From positions 930,001 through 994,000 of the forward strand of contig JAQFVV010000113.1 in assembly GCA_028023455.1 (NCBI GenBank): DNA of 64,000 bases, read 5' to 3'. Source of the stretch: Epiperipatus broadwayi. Taxonomy: Eukaryota > Onychophora > Udeonychophora > Euonychophora > Peripatidae. Below the pieces are notes generated by a model. That model was not told the origin of the DNA and did not search any database. It was given only the letters and a program-made list of their open reading frames with translations. This document shows positions 50,980-61,944 of this stretch, piece by piece. How positions within the stretch are numbered: position 1 is the stretch's first letter; each line of letters starts with the position of its first letter. Made by a program: the position numbers and the translations under genes.

Positions 50980-53550
50980 GTTATTCTTTTTTTTTTTTTT
51001 TTTGTTTGAAAAGCGCAGTTGAATTTCTTTTATATACACAAAAAAATTGATATTGTAGAAAAATATACAAAATAGGATATACTACATCAACACAATAAAA
51101 CAGAATATTTGGAACAGTTCTACAATAATTATACTATGATAATTATATAATTGAGATTACATTTAGCTAAAGAATAAAGATAACAGTCCATTTAAAATAT
51201 ATATGTGATAATGCATGTAATTTCTTCATATTTAAAACTCCATCAATTTTAAAATCTATAATAGTAAAAGTGTTAAATTTATTTTATTCAGCCTTATTAT
51301 TCAGACAAAACATATTTATTGAAATGAATTTAAAATATCTGACAACTTTAAAGGGACATTGTAGAATTTTTTTTAAAATAATTCAAATTAAGATATAGTA
51401 TTAAATATCATCATCATCATTATCATCATCATTATTATTATTATTATCTTTTATTTTATTTCATGTCTGGTAAATTATGCACTCAGAATAAACCCAGATA
51501 ATTTTTGGTTGTCTTCTATTTCAAATCATCATTGCAATGGACAAAAATTTCCTGTAAAAACTTATAAGATGTAAATAGTTGTGGGTAATGGAGACTAATT
51601 AAAAAACCATCTAACCAGAGGCTATTAATATGATCTCTTAAAAAAATTAAATCATCTTTGTAAAACTGTAATGCATCCAATATTTCGTCAAATTAAATTT
51701 TAAAATAGCCATTTTTATATTGTCTTCTTCAAAATGACCAAGTAGACAAATTCACCCTGGGCATTTAACCTTGCTGGAAAAAGGTATATTCTTTTCAAAC
51801 TGAAATGGTTAAACAATAATAACAATAAGGATTATCACTAAATACTATTTTTTTTTAAATCTAATTTATTAGTTTAAACTATTAATTCTTTAATAGCCCG
51901 AAACGCAAATTCGTGTTGTCACTTTTAGATTGCTCTAACTCAGCCATTTTATGAGCTACAATGATAAATTTATGCTCGATTTTAAGCTTAGAGCAAGACC
52001 TGTAAGATGCTGCCCTCTCTTGAATTATTTTACAAATAAAAAATCAATACTAGGAATGTTTTAAGTTACAAAAGAAGAAGGCCAGTTCTGATTGGTTGGA
52101 TAATCTATTCTCAATTATTATTGGTGATGATTTCGATAAATATTTTTTCACCGCTGAAAATTAAATATATGTTTTAGAGTGTTTTTTTATTATTTTTCAT
52201 ACATATTATAAATAATTTTCATAAAATCTAATATTTCTAATAAAAATATAGTTATTTTACAAAAGTAGTAAGGTTTTATTAAAAAACTGTATACTTTACA
52301 CGATTGTAAATTGAAAAAGAAACCAGGCGTAACATCAATTTTTGACATCTTGTCAAGAGTTTAGATTGCTCCAATCTGTTTATTTGATTTTCAAACAAAG
52401 ATTAATGTTTTAGAATATTTTTCTGGCATTATAATGTATTTTTGGTGTATTTTTTTAAAAATATGCTGAAAGTATAATTATTTTGAGAAAAACGTTAAGA
52501 TTTTTCCTAAAAAATTCTTAAAAAATTTGCAATGGCAAATCTGGGAGGGATTTAAATGACATTTACATTGCTTCTAATTTGCTCATAATGTTTTCTTTGA
52601 TTTTTCCACTTTTGAATATTTCTATAAAATACAAATAAAAATATATTTCTGAAATAACTTTTGTTTTTGAAAACGAAACTAAAATTAATATATATTAAAA
52701 GATGAAGATATTTCTATCAAAGAGTTTGTCACTTGACCAATTAAAACCAATTAAAAGTTTCAGAGTTTTACTTCACTTGTCCAATAATAAAAATGATCCA
52801 TGAAAGTGTTTTAATGGAAATTTGGAAAATTACTTATAGGATGATCATTATAAAATCAATCAAATCATTTGGTTTGTCTTTCAAAATAATTGGTTTGGAA
52901 ATTATATCCATTACTTCATATGGATTAATGAAAGTTCAAACTTTATATAATATGAAGTTAAATCAAGGTATAAATTTGCAGCTTTGAAGAAAATGCTTAA
53001 TCCTTTATGAAAATCAATGAAGTTAATTCAGTCTATAAATTATCATTTACTTACTAGGTCTTATGAATTATTAAAATAGTCTGAACAATATAGCAAAATA
53101 AATTCAATGGTTTAAACCAAAAGATTAGTAATCTATTGTTTTTAAAAAGTGTAATAAATACCAAGCATAAGGATATTAGTCTACAAGTCTATAAAAAATT
53201 AAATAACTCTTATTGCATAAATCTACAATTCAACATCAGTCCTATAATGATAGAGTTGTGACCATAAATGCCATAAAATAAAAATATAATTATCATTATA
53301 AAATGATCAGAAAAACCTTCTAAAATAGATTAGTGTGCTAATTATACAATTCGGAGTAAGATTACTAAATGTGTTTTAATTAAAGTGAAAGGCTGAAACC
53401 TTGTCACATGCACTTTTAGAATGCTTATATGACAGCCAATCAGATGTAATTATGACTGTATATGAAGCTCTTAAGTCGCAAGAGAAGACAGAGATTTTAT
53501 AAGAAAAAGATTGTTCCACTTTTCTCTTTACTTAAATTTCTATATACATA
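50980..53550. other. AT-rich stretch, nothing firm recognised
   Basis: It contains an ATC/ATT microsatellite (listed) and a weak repetition of ttagattgctctaactcagc (about 51927) and ttagattgctccaatctgtt (about 52362). No exon or transposon domain is visible; the 64-codon frame at 52793 is not supported. Confidence 0.4.
51407..51447. repeat. (ATC/ATT)n microsatellite
   Basis: Runs of ATC followed by ATT trinucleotides, about 13 units in all. Confidence 0.95.
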
Positions 53551-53553
53551 TAT

Positions 53554-55599
53554 TGTAACGATATATAAATATGTCGTTACATTTATTTAAAATAAAAACT
53601 TAAAAGTTTGCAAATAAAAGTAAAAAACTAAACGCTAAAATTAAAATATTGTTAAACGTATATACATTCGCACAGAGGCCAAACTTTAAAAATATTTTTT
53701 AAAAAAAAAAACAAATAAGTATTTGAGCATACTTTTTTTATAAAAAAGTACAAGATTTAAAAATAAAAACAGGTATTAATTAATGTAATCTGTAAATGGA
53801 AATGATTGTTTATAAATTGTTTGAAAAGCAAGCTAGCTTCGGGCTCTTGTATAATTAAAATGATCTGATGAAAGATAGATAAGAAAATAAAAAAATTAGC
53901 TTGACCAATGGAAGCACCAAGCCTCAGCCCGGACCCGAATGAAAATTTGGATTAGTGACGTCTTTGTTCATTCAATCTGGAGATTTACTATAAAAAGAGA
54001 AATATTGAGTTCCAGACAGTTTTTTCGGACTTGATTTGATGAGAACGGTAGGACGCACTTGCCGTTCTCTCTCATTTTTTTTTGTTTGTTTTAAAAAAAA
54101 TATAAAATGAAAAGACTGTGATACAAGAATGGAACCAGCTAATGCTACCTCCAGAACATTATCTTCCAATGGAGATGTCGTGGGAATTAAAAACAGGAAC
54201 CTGGACTCTTTTACCGTAAGCTAAATTGACATGAACTCTAAATTGAAAAATAATTAAGAACTTTCGTTCAAGCTTATGAACTTCTATCTGACATTTTTAA
54301 AGTTTAAAATCAAATTAATAATGTTTAATTTTATATGTTTTCCGATTGATAAAAATCATTTCCATTTTTTTTTCTTATTGTATAAAATGTTTATTGTTTA
54401 AATTTTAAATGATGAAATTTAAGGTTGGGTATAGACGTTGCATAGATTCGTTAGCGGTTGATAATGTTGTGGTTTCCACATTCGATTAGAATATATGTCA
54501 ACGATATCACTGCAAGCATCTTACGATGAATGCTAATGGGATTTGTATATTCCCTATGCAAGTGATGCTTATCAATGACTTTGTATTTTGATTGGTTGTG
54601 TTTAATTTGGGATGTTTTTGACCGTGGAATCTGTGCAGCTGATCTATACTCAACATTTTAAAACAAATTTTATAAAATGCATTTGTGCGAACGTATCTAA
54701 ATGTTAAATTTAAGTCGGGCGTGAATGGCTATATAGTTTTGTAAAGTTATATTAAGGGAGGGTAATCTTAGGTTATTCATTTCATAGTTGAATTGGCTCA
54801 ATGGATTGGATATATTTGTGTAATTAGTAGATGTAGTATGAGATCCGCTTCTGGCAGGATTATAGATATACGCCACACACCCTCTGTTTGCCTATGGATG
54901 GGTTTGTAAGTCGGCAGAAGACCGCAGTCCATTCCTATGGAGATTTTTGTTTATTGCTCTACTTGCCAACAGATGTCACATTCCTGTTGGTGGAGAGTCA
55001 ATGTCTTCTCTATTTCTACTTATTGTTCAGATGTACATTCCTGACAGTATAGTATTTTGTGTTGTCGTATCATGCTACATTGAATACATGAATGTATCAG
55101 ATGGATTGGCGCCAGTTGATTGCGAAATTTGTTGCCTAAGGTTAAATCAGGGAAGAATATTTTCTTTTCAAATGCAGATCTATCTAGTCTATTCATACTT
55201 GACTATCTAAATAAAATATTAAACTCATTGAAACTTAGTTAAATGTAAAATTAAAAGTTAATATAAAAATCTAAAATGTTAAACTTATTCCTCAAAATTT
55301 AAATGTTATTTTATATGTGCGTAAATAAATATTTTTATGTGTTAATTTCTGGCAGTGGCTTTTATTTATTTATATTTAAGATATAAATTAAGATATAGAT
55401 TTTTATCTCTGCGTCTCCACTGAGCTAGTGACTTGGGCTAATGATCGGAATATTTAAATAAAGTGGAATCTTAACAGCACGTATCTGCCTACTTTATAAA
55501 TTTTTCTAGGCTCAAATGCCTAGATGGCGCCCTGGTAGTTGCAGATATTGTTTTTGCGGTTAGATTCGATCTTCACTTTCATTTCGATCGGTATAATTG
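53554..55599 (+). repeat. Left arm: LTR-like, sense orientation toward centre
   Basis: Begins TGTAACG, has a CRE-like site and TATA box about 400-440 nt in, and a 6-bp stem hairpin ctaggctcaaatgcctag at 55506-55523. The hairpin is followed by tggcgccctggtagttgc, which itself looks like a primer-binding site. It ends gatcggtataattgg at the central site. At about 2.05 kb it is long for an LTR. It differs from the right arm at many single sites (for example gatcggta versus gatcggca at the inner end). Confidence 0.7.
53956..53997 (+). promoter_or_regulatory. LTR promoter: CRE-like site plus TATA box (left arm)
   Basis: TGACGTC at 53956-53962 stands 27 bp upstream of TATAAAAAG at 53989-53997. The same pair is present in the right arm, and a variant (TGACGTAA, TATAAAAGG) with nearly the same spacing is in the third copy at 60965-61005. 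Conservation between diverged copies suggests a real promoter. Confidence 0.6.
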
Positions 55600-55617
55600 G
55601 CCCCATGTTGGGCGCCA
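55600..55617 (-). promoter_or_regulatory. Primer-binding site, tRNA-Lys(CUU) type
   Basis: The minus strand reads tggcgcccaacatggggc. It is complementary to the 3' end of animal tRNA-Lys(CUU), whose PBS is TGGCGCCCAACGTGGGGC, with one mismatch in 18. It lies 4-5 nt after the inner end of the right arm, as in LTR retroelements. It is followed at once by ca and the complement of the left arm, so there is one PBS for two LTRs. Confidence 0.75.
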
Positions 55618-57667
55618 ATTATGCCGATCAAAATGAAAGTGAAGATCGAATCTAACCACAAAAACAATATCTGCAACTACCAGGGCGCCATCTAGGCATT
55701 TGAGCCTAGAAAAATTTATAAAATAGGCAGATACGCGCTGTTAAGATTCCACTTTATTTAAATATTCCATCGTTAGCCCAAGTCACTAGCTCAGTGGAGA
55801 CGCAGAGATAAAAATCTATATCTTAATTTATATCTTAAATATAAATAAATAAAAGCCACTGCCAGAAATTAACACATAAAAATATTTATTTATGCACATA
55901 TAAAATAACATTTAAATTTTGAGGAATAAGTTTAACATTTTAGATTTTTATATTAACTTTTAATTTTACATTTAACTAAGTTTCAATGAGTTTAATATTT
56001 TATTTAGATAGTCAAGTATGAATAGACTACATAGATCTGCATTTGAAAAGAAAATATTCTTCCCTGATTTAACCTTAGGCAATAAATTTCGCAATCAACT
56101 GGCGCCAATCCATCTGATACATTCATGTATTCAATGTAGCATGATACGACAACACAAAATACTATACTGTCAGGAATGTACATCTGAACAATAAGTAGAA
56201 ATAGAGAAGACATTGACTCTCCACCAACAGGAATGTGACATCTGTTGGCAAGTAGAACAATAAACAAAAAACTCCATAGGAATGGACTGCAGTCTTCTGC
56301 TGACTTACAAACCCATCCATAGGCAAACAGAGGGTGTGTGGCATATATCTATAATCCTGCCCGAAGCGGATCTCATACTACATCTACTAATTACACAAAT
56401 ATATCCAATCCATTGAGCCAATTCAACTACGAAATGAATAACCTAAGATTACCCTCCCTTAATATAACTTTACAAAACTATATAGCCATTCACGCCCGAC
56501 TTAAATTTAACATTTAGATACATTTGCACAAATGCATTTTATAAAATTTGTTTTAAAATGTTGAGTACAGATCAGCTGCACAGATTTCACGGTCAAAAAC
56601 ATTCCAAATTCAACACAACCGATCAAAATACAAAGTCCTCGTTAAATGTCACTTGCATAGGGAATATACAAATCCCATTAGCATTCATCGTAAGATGCTT
56701 GAAGTGATATCGTTGACATATATTCTAATCGAATGTGAAAACCACCACATTATCAACCGCTAACGAATCTATGCAACGTCTATACCCAACCTTAAATTCC
56801 CTCATTTAAAATTTAAACAATAAATAATTTATACAATAAGAAAAAAAATGGAAATGATTTTTATCAATCGGAAAACATATAAAATTAAACATTATTAATT
56901 TGATTTTAAACTTAAAAAAAGTCAGATAGAAGTTCATAAGCTTGAACGAAAGTTCTTAATTATTTTTCAATTTAGAGTTCATGTCAATTTAGCTTACGGT
57001 AGAAGAGTCCAGGTTCCTGTTTTTAATTCCCGTGACATCTCCATTGGAAGATAATGTTCTGGAGGTAGCATTAGCTGGCTCCATTCTTGTATCACAGTCT
57101 TTTCATTTTATATTTTTTTTAAAACAAACAAACAAAAAAAATGAGAGAGAACGGCAAGTGCGTCCTACCGTTCTCATCAAATCAAGTCTGAAAAAACTGT
57201 CTGGAACTCAATATTTTTCTTTTTATAGTAAATCTCCAGATTGAATGAACAAAGACGTCACTAATCCAAATTTTTGTTCGGGTCTGGGCTGAGGCTTGGT
57301 GCTTCCATTGGTCAAGCTAATTTCTTTTTATTTTCTTATCTATCTTTCATCAGATCATTTTAATTATACAAGAGCCCGAAGCTAGCTTGCTTTTCAAACA
57401 ATTTATAAACAATCATTTCCATTTACAGATTACATTAATTAATACCTGTTTTTATTTTTAAATCTTGTACTTTTTTATAAAAAAAGTACGCTCAAATACT
57501 TATTTGTTTTTTTTTTTTAAAAAAAATATTTTTAAAGTTTGGCCTCTGTGCGAATGTATATATGTTTAACAATATTTTAATTTTAGCGTTTAGTTTTTTA
57601 CTTTTATTTGCGAACTTTTAAGTTTTTATTTTAAATAAATGTAACGACATATTTATATATCGTTACA
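55618..57667 (-). repeat. Right arm: LTR-like, sense orientation toward centre
   Basis: Reverse complement of the left arm with the same landmarks: TATA box complement at 57219-57227, CRE-like GACGTCA at 57254-57260, terminal 28-nt palindrome at 57640-57667. Read on the minus strand it ends gatcggcataat directly before the intact 18-nt primer-binding site, so this arm is the one in correct LTR-PBS order. Confidence 0.7.
57219..57260 (-). promoter_or_regulatory. LTR promoter: CRE-like site plus TATA box (right arm)
   Basis: Minus-strand TGACGTC (57254-57260) and TATAAAAAG (57219-57227), matching the left arm. Transcription from both arms would converge on the palindrome centre. Confidence 0.6.
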
Positions 57668-57719
57668 ATATATAAGCCAGTCTGAAGTGTTATAAAAATT
57701 TAAACTTACAAAAGAAATT

Positions 57720-58355
57720 ATCTTGTGCTTTTTATTTAATGTTTAGTACTTATGTTAAAGTATTTACAGTAAATTATAAAGATTAAAATACTCTGCAAAA
57801 TGTAAATATTTCTCCAGGATAATTTTCAACCATTTGTGAAAGTAGAATTATATATTTTAGGAATTATTTAAATAAACTTTCTTTATATTAGTTGAATTAT
57901 TTACTTTATATTTATTGCTAGTCTAATAATAAATAAATAACGAAGTTCTCAAGATAATGCTGAGATAAGAAGATACAAGTAACATTTTTATATTATTATT
58001 AATGATATTGGTTGAGTGCAATATATGTGATTTACATTTTATATTGGAGTCAGATAATATTCAGTTAAACTAACTTATAAGCTTCTGTAAACCCATTCAT
58101 GTTTAATTGATTTTGTATTTAAGTATAACAATTGCTTTATTATACTCTAGAATTATTAATCAATCGATTAATATTCAGAGGAACACAAAATGAAATATTA
58201 TACTTGTCTTTAAATATATTCCGAATTAATTTAGATTATATGTTATTTACGAATGGCATAGATATCCATTTTTTTATTATCTAAGATAACATTGCAAACC
58301 CTCTTCTTCTTATTAAATGAATTTACTGTAGATAAAATTTGTTTTTTATCATAAT
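57720..58355. other. AT-rich spacer with an inverted match to the Penelope-like relic
   Basis: No gene. At about 58142-58173 the text ctctagaattattaatcaat, cgattaat is the reverse complement of cgattgattaataattctaa, gagt at about 58470-58505, suggesting a small inverted fragment of the same element. Confidence 0.5.
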
Positions 58356-58359
58356 CAAC

Positions 58360-58865
58360 CTTTAAAAGTTCATTAGCAAAAGAGTTCAATATTCAAAATT
58401 TTATCACTCCTATATTTACATAGTTTATCATTGTGATGCAAAACTGATTTCAGACTTGCCATTTTATGTATCATTGATTAATCGATTGATTAATAATTCT
58501 AAGAGTATAATTCCTAAAATGCAAAGAAGTAATATAATTTATCAGATTTCATATGATTGTAATTATATATCAGTGAATCGAGATGTTCTGTGGAGAAAAG
58601 ATTAAAAGAGCATCAGTTATTATATAATCAAATTAAAAATAATGTAAATAGTCAATTTAATACAGCTTCAGTATTCTTTGCCCATGAAAAGACTTGTAAG
58701 TATAGATTTACATTTAATATTAATGAAATAAAAATATTAATGGAAGAAAGGAATCATAAAAAGAGAAAAAATAAAGAGGCAATTTTAATAGATAAATATA
58801 AAGATGATGTTATTAATAGGCAAGTTGTAAATATGGCCATACACAGTTTATGGAAATTTATGTAA
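58360..58865 (+). mobile_element. Penelope-like element relic: RT end and GIY-YIG endonuclease
   Basis: A plus frame runs through KRVQYSKFYHS, AKLISDLPFYVSLINRL, IIPKMQRSNIIYQISYDCN (about 58505-58565). It then shifts and continues YISESRCSVEKRLKEHQ, the YIG half of a GIY-YIG domain with Gly replaced by Ser. Next come a conserved H...F tract (VFFAHEKTCKYRFTFNINEI), KILMEERNHKKRKNKEAILI with the usual Glu, and INRQ...LWKFM at the end. This order (RT tail, Y-x-I-x-C-x-C, YIG, R-x-x-EH, N-x-x-KR-x-x-EA, INR, LW) is typical of Penelope-like elements. It is dead: frameshifted and 5'-truncated. The GTG-started 91-codon frame at 58590 is its last part. Confidence 0.75.
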
Positions 58866-59289
58866 CATTAAAATTTGAAAATAATTTAAAGCTGACAAGG
58901 ATTACCACGCAATTGAAAGCACTACTAAAGAATTTAAAATATAATATTTTTTACTGTTAAATTGTTTATTTATATATTACGTATAATATTTTTTATAACA
59001 GGTATTATACTTTTATATATATATATATCACTTAAAAAATTCACATGAATCCCAGCTTACTCAATGCTTTATATAGATGGAAAGTTTTTTTAATTCAACT
59101 CAAGTGCCATCATTTATAGGATAAACTACTATTTAATATTATTGATTACTTAAACCTTCAATAGATGATCCTCATAGAATTAGAATAAAAAAGAATTTGT
59201 TTCTGAGTATTATATTTCCTTTACTTAATATATATTATTATCATTAAGTTATAAAAATATATTATAATGATCCAGAAAAGGACTTTAAC

Positions 59290-61427
59290 ATAATCTGCAC
59301 TACAGGGTGCCATCTAGGCATTTGAACCTAGAAAAATTTATAAAGTAGGCAGATACGTAAGTTATATATTTTGATATCCGGTATTTAGCCCATTGTCACT
59401 AGCTCAATGGAACAGCAGAGATTTATATTTCATAAATTCTTATTTAAGAATAATTTTTTAAAAAAGAATAAAATAAGCCACTGCCAGTAATTAACATACA
59501 AACATTTATTTACGCACATATATATAAAATTTAACATTATTATTTTAGCATGTTTACATTTTAAAATTTAATTTACATTTTTAACTTTGATTTTAATTTA
59601 ATTTTAATTTTTATAAATTTACATTTTAAATATTATAAGTTCGCACAGACGGATTTATAAAATGTGTTTTTAAAATGTTGAGTATAGATCGGTTACATAG
59701 ATTACACGGTCAAAAACATTTCAAAATAAACATAAACGATCAAAGTACAAAATCATTGATACCATCAAATTGCATAGGGAATACAAGAAACCCACTGGTA
59801 TTCATCATAAGATACTGCAGTGACACCAATAACTTAAAAGACATCCAAATAAATACATTTTAGATACTCACCATAAAGTATCATTATTTACCGAATGTCT
59901 ATATATTTTGATCAAATATGAAAACCAAAAACATAATTAACTGATAACGAATCCATGCAACTTCCATACCCAACTTAAATTTAATGCATTTTTATTTAGA
60001 GTGTCGAGTATGAATAGACTACATAGATAGATTTGCATTTGAAAGAAAATATTCTATCCTTATTTAACCTTAGGCCAAAAGTTCGCAGTCAAACCGGCTC
60101 CAATCCATCTGATACATTTATGTATTCAATGTAGCATGAAAATACGACAACACAAAATACTATACTGTCAGGAATGTACATCTGAACAGTAAGTAGAGTT
60201 AGAGAAGACATTGTCTCTCTACCAACAGGAATGCTACATCTGTTGGCGAGTACAACAATAAACAAAAAACTCCATAGGATTGGACTGCGGTCCTTTGCCG
60301 ATTTACAAACCTATCCATAGGCAAACAGAAGGTGTGTGGCGTATATATGCAATCCTGCCTGTAGCGGATCTCATACTACATCTACTAATTACACCAATAT
60401 ATCCAATCCATTGACCCAATCTAATTACTAAACAAATAACCTAAGATTACCCTCCCCTAATATAACTTTACAAATCCATATAGCCATTCACACCTGACTT
60501 AAGTTTAACATTTATATAATTTAATTTATCGCACAACAAAAGTCATAAATAAACTTAAAGAACAAAAAAAGAAAATGGAAATGATTTTACAAAAGAAATA
60601 CATTAAAAAAAATTATAACTAATTAATAAATAACGTTGGTCAGATAGGATTCTATTTCTTATAAATTAAAGACTGAGAAAGTTTATATTTTAAAGTTCTT
60701 AGTGTTTCAAAATGTTTTTAAAATTCTTACGATTTTTAAAATGTTCCTCTTTATCCATTGCATGCCGTTTGGAATCCACATTAAATCCCTCGATGATCCT
60801 GTTGCCCTCAGTATAAGAAAAGCGATGTTTCATTTCTTTTTTTTTTTTTTTTATAACAACGGAAGGGATTGAAGAGTGCATCTTTTCAATCCCTTATCCT
60901 ACAACTCTGCACTAACACATATAGTCACATCTCATCATAACTATCTAATAATTTCCAAACTTTTCCTTTTATATTAATTTTAAGGATTCAATTGACATTA
61001 CGTCATCGATGATGATGATCCTTCCATTAAGGTCCAATTTCCCCGATGGATTTCTTTCATTGGCCAGGTCTGTTTCTATTGTTTTTCCTTTCCTATCTGA
61101 CCATTGCTTATACATTTGAAATGCCCAAGGACTAGCTTATTAATTAAAATAATCATTTCCATTTTACAAAAGATTAATTAATTTATCTACATTCTTAAAG
61201 ATATATTTTATCTTCAATTAAATCTTTTTAAGTTTTTGTTTTTAAAATACCTTTTCTATTTTTAATAAAGTTTTATTTTAATAAGTTTTTTTTTTTTATA
61301 TGAGTTTAAGATGATTTTTTAATTTTCAATTTTTAATTCTTAAAAAAGAAGTTTTTATTTGCGAACTTTTATTCTTTTCATGTTTACTAATAAAAAAACA
61401 ATGTAACGTATGTATGTGCCCATTACA
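59290..61427 (-). mobile_element. Third, older copy of the LTR-like arm
   Basis: Colinear with the right palindrome arm from gggtgccatctaggcatttg (about 59304) through gcaaacagaaggtgtgtggc and cgatctcatactacatctac-type text (60300-60400), to the terminal tgtaacg...cattaca at 61402-61427. It has many substitutions and indels, so it is older. It lacks the last roughly 48 nt of the arm and the primer-binding site. No inverted partner, so it behaves as a solo LTR. The 62- and 60-codon frames within it are not conserved with the other arms. Confidence 0.85.
60965..61005 (-). promoter_or_regulatory. LTR promoter in third copy
   Basis: Minus-strand TGACGTAA (60998-61005) and TATAAAAGG (60965-60973), 25 bp apart, at the place matching the CRE/TATA pair of the palindrome arms. 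Surrounding sequence has diverged much more than these two motifs. Confidence 0.55.
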
Positions 61428-61429
61428 AT

Positions 61430-61940
61430 ATAATTCCCTTGATAAAGAATAAAAATAAAGAGATTATATCCATGTAAACAGAGATAACTTTATCTTTTGA
61501 TCATATTATTAATAAAACATGAAGTGTATTTAATAAATAACATTTTGTGACTTTCAACAACATGAGTGAATAATTCTGTTCTTCTTCAATAATATTATTA
61601 GGAATATTTTTTTTGATTATGAAAATGCCTATTATATTAAATCTACTCATATTGACAACATGTTTCTTTATTAAATTTACTCAAATTGAATGACAATGGA
61701 TAATCAAAATTATATAATATAAAATCTCAGAAATCTTGGTATAATTTTATATTGCTAAGCAATAATGTCACTATATTTGACATAATGATCATATATTTAT
61801 TTCGAACAGGTTTGTTTTTACTAATAATATAAATCATTTATAATGGTGACATTCAAATCATACCCAGACAGACTCATTGATTGCTATCAAGGCTGAATTA
61901 TATATAGGTAGAAAGTGATCAAAATATCATATACATCAAC
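61430..61940. other. AT-rich spacer, nothing recognised
   Basis: No exon, repeat-family member or RNA gene seen between the third LTR copy and the next F1 cluster. Confidence 0.5.
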
Positions 61941-61944
61941 TATA

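Larger units (their letters stand above)
53554..57667. mobile_element. 4.1 kb palindrome of two inverted LTR-like arms
   Basis: The left arm (53554-55599) and right arm (55618-57667) are inverted copies of a roughly 2.05 kb sequence with scattered substitutions and small indels. Each outer end is a 28-nt palindrome, TGTAACG...CGTTACA (53554-53581, 57640-57667), typical of gypsy LTR ends starting TGTAAC. The arms meet at a single 18-nt primer-binding-site-like sequence. No gag or pol lies within. Mirror-image open frames of 87 codons (54947-55210 and 56004-56267) and 65-70 codons (53972-54169 and 57032-57244) exist because the arms are alike; they are not supported as genes. Both flanks start ATAT, so a short target duplication is possible but not provable. 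Confidence 0.9.

Noticed and set aside
54947-56267. Matching 87-codon frames on opposite strands (54947-55210 plus, 56004-56267 minus)
   Set aside because: They exist in duplicate only because the arms are inverted copies. The third LTR copy does not keep the frame, and no domain is recognisable.
53972-57244. Matching 65- and 70-codon frames in the two palindrome arms
   Set aside because: Same reason: mirror images in LTR-like sequence, antisense to the putative LTR promoter, with a low-complexity Lys/Asn core.
53554-57667. Palindrome as a sequencing or amplification chimera
   Set aside because: The arms differ by many substitutions and indels; an artefact would give near-identical arms. 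Not fully excluded without reads.
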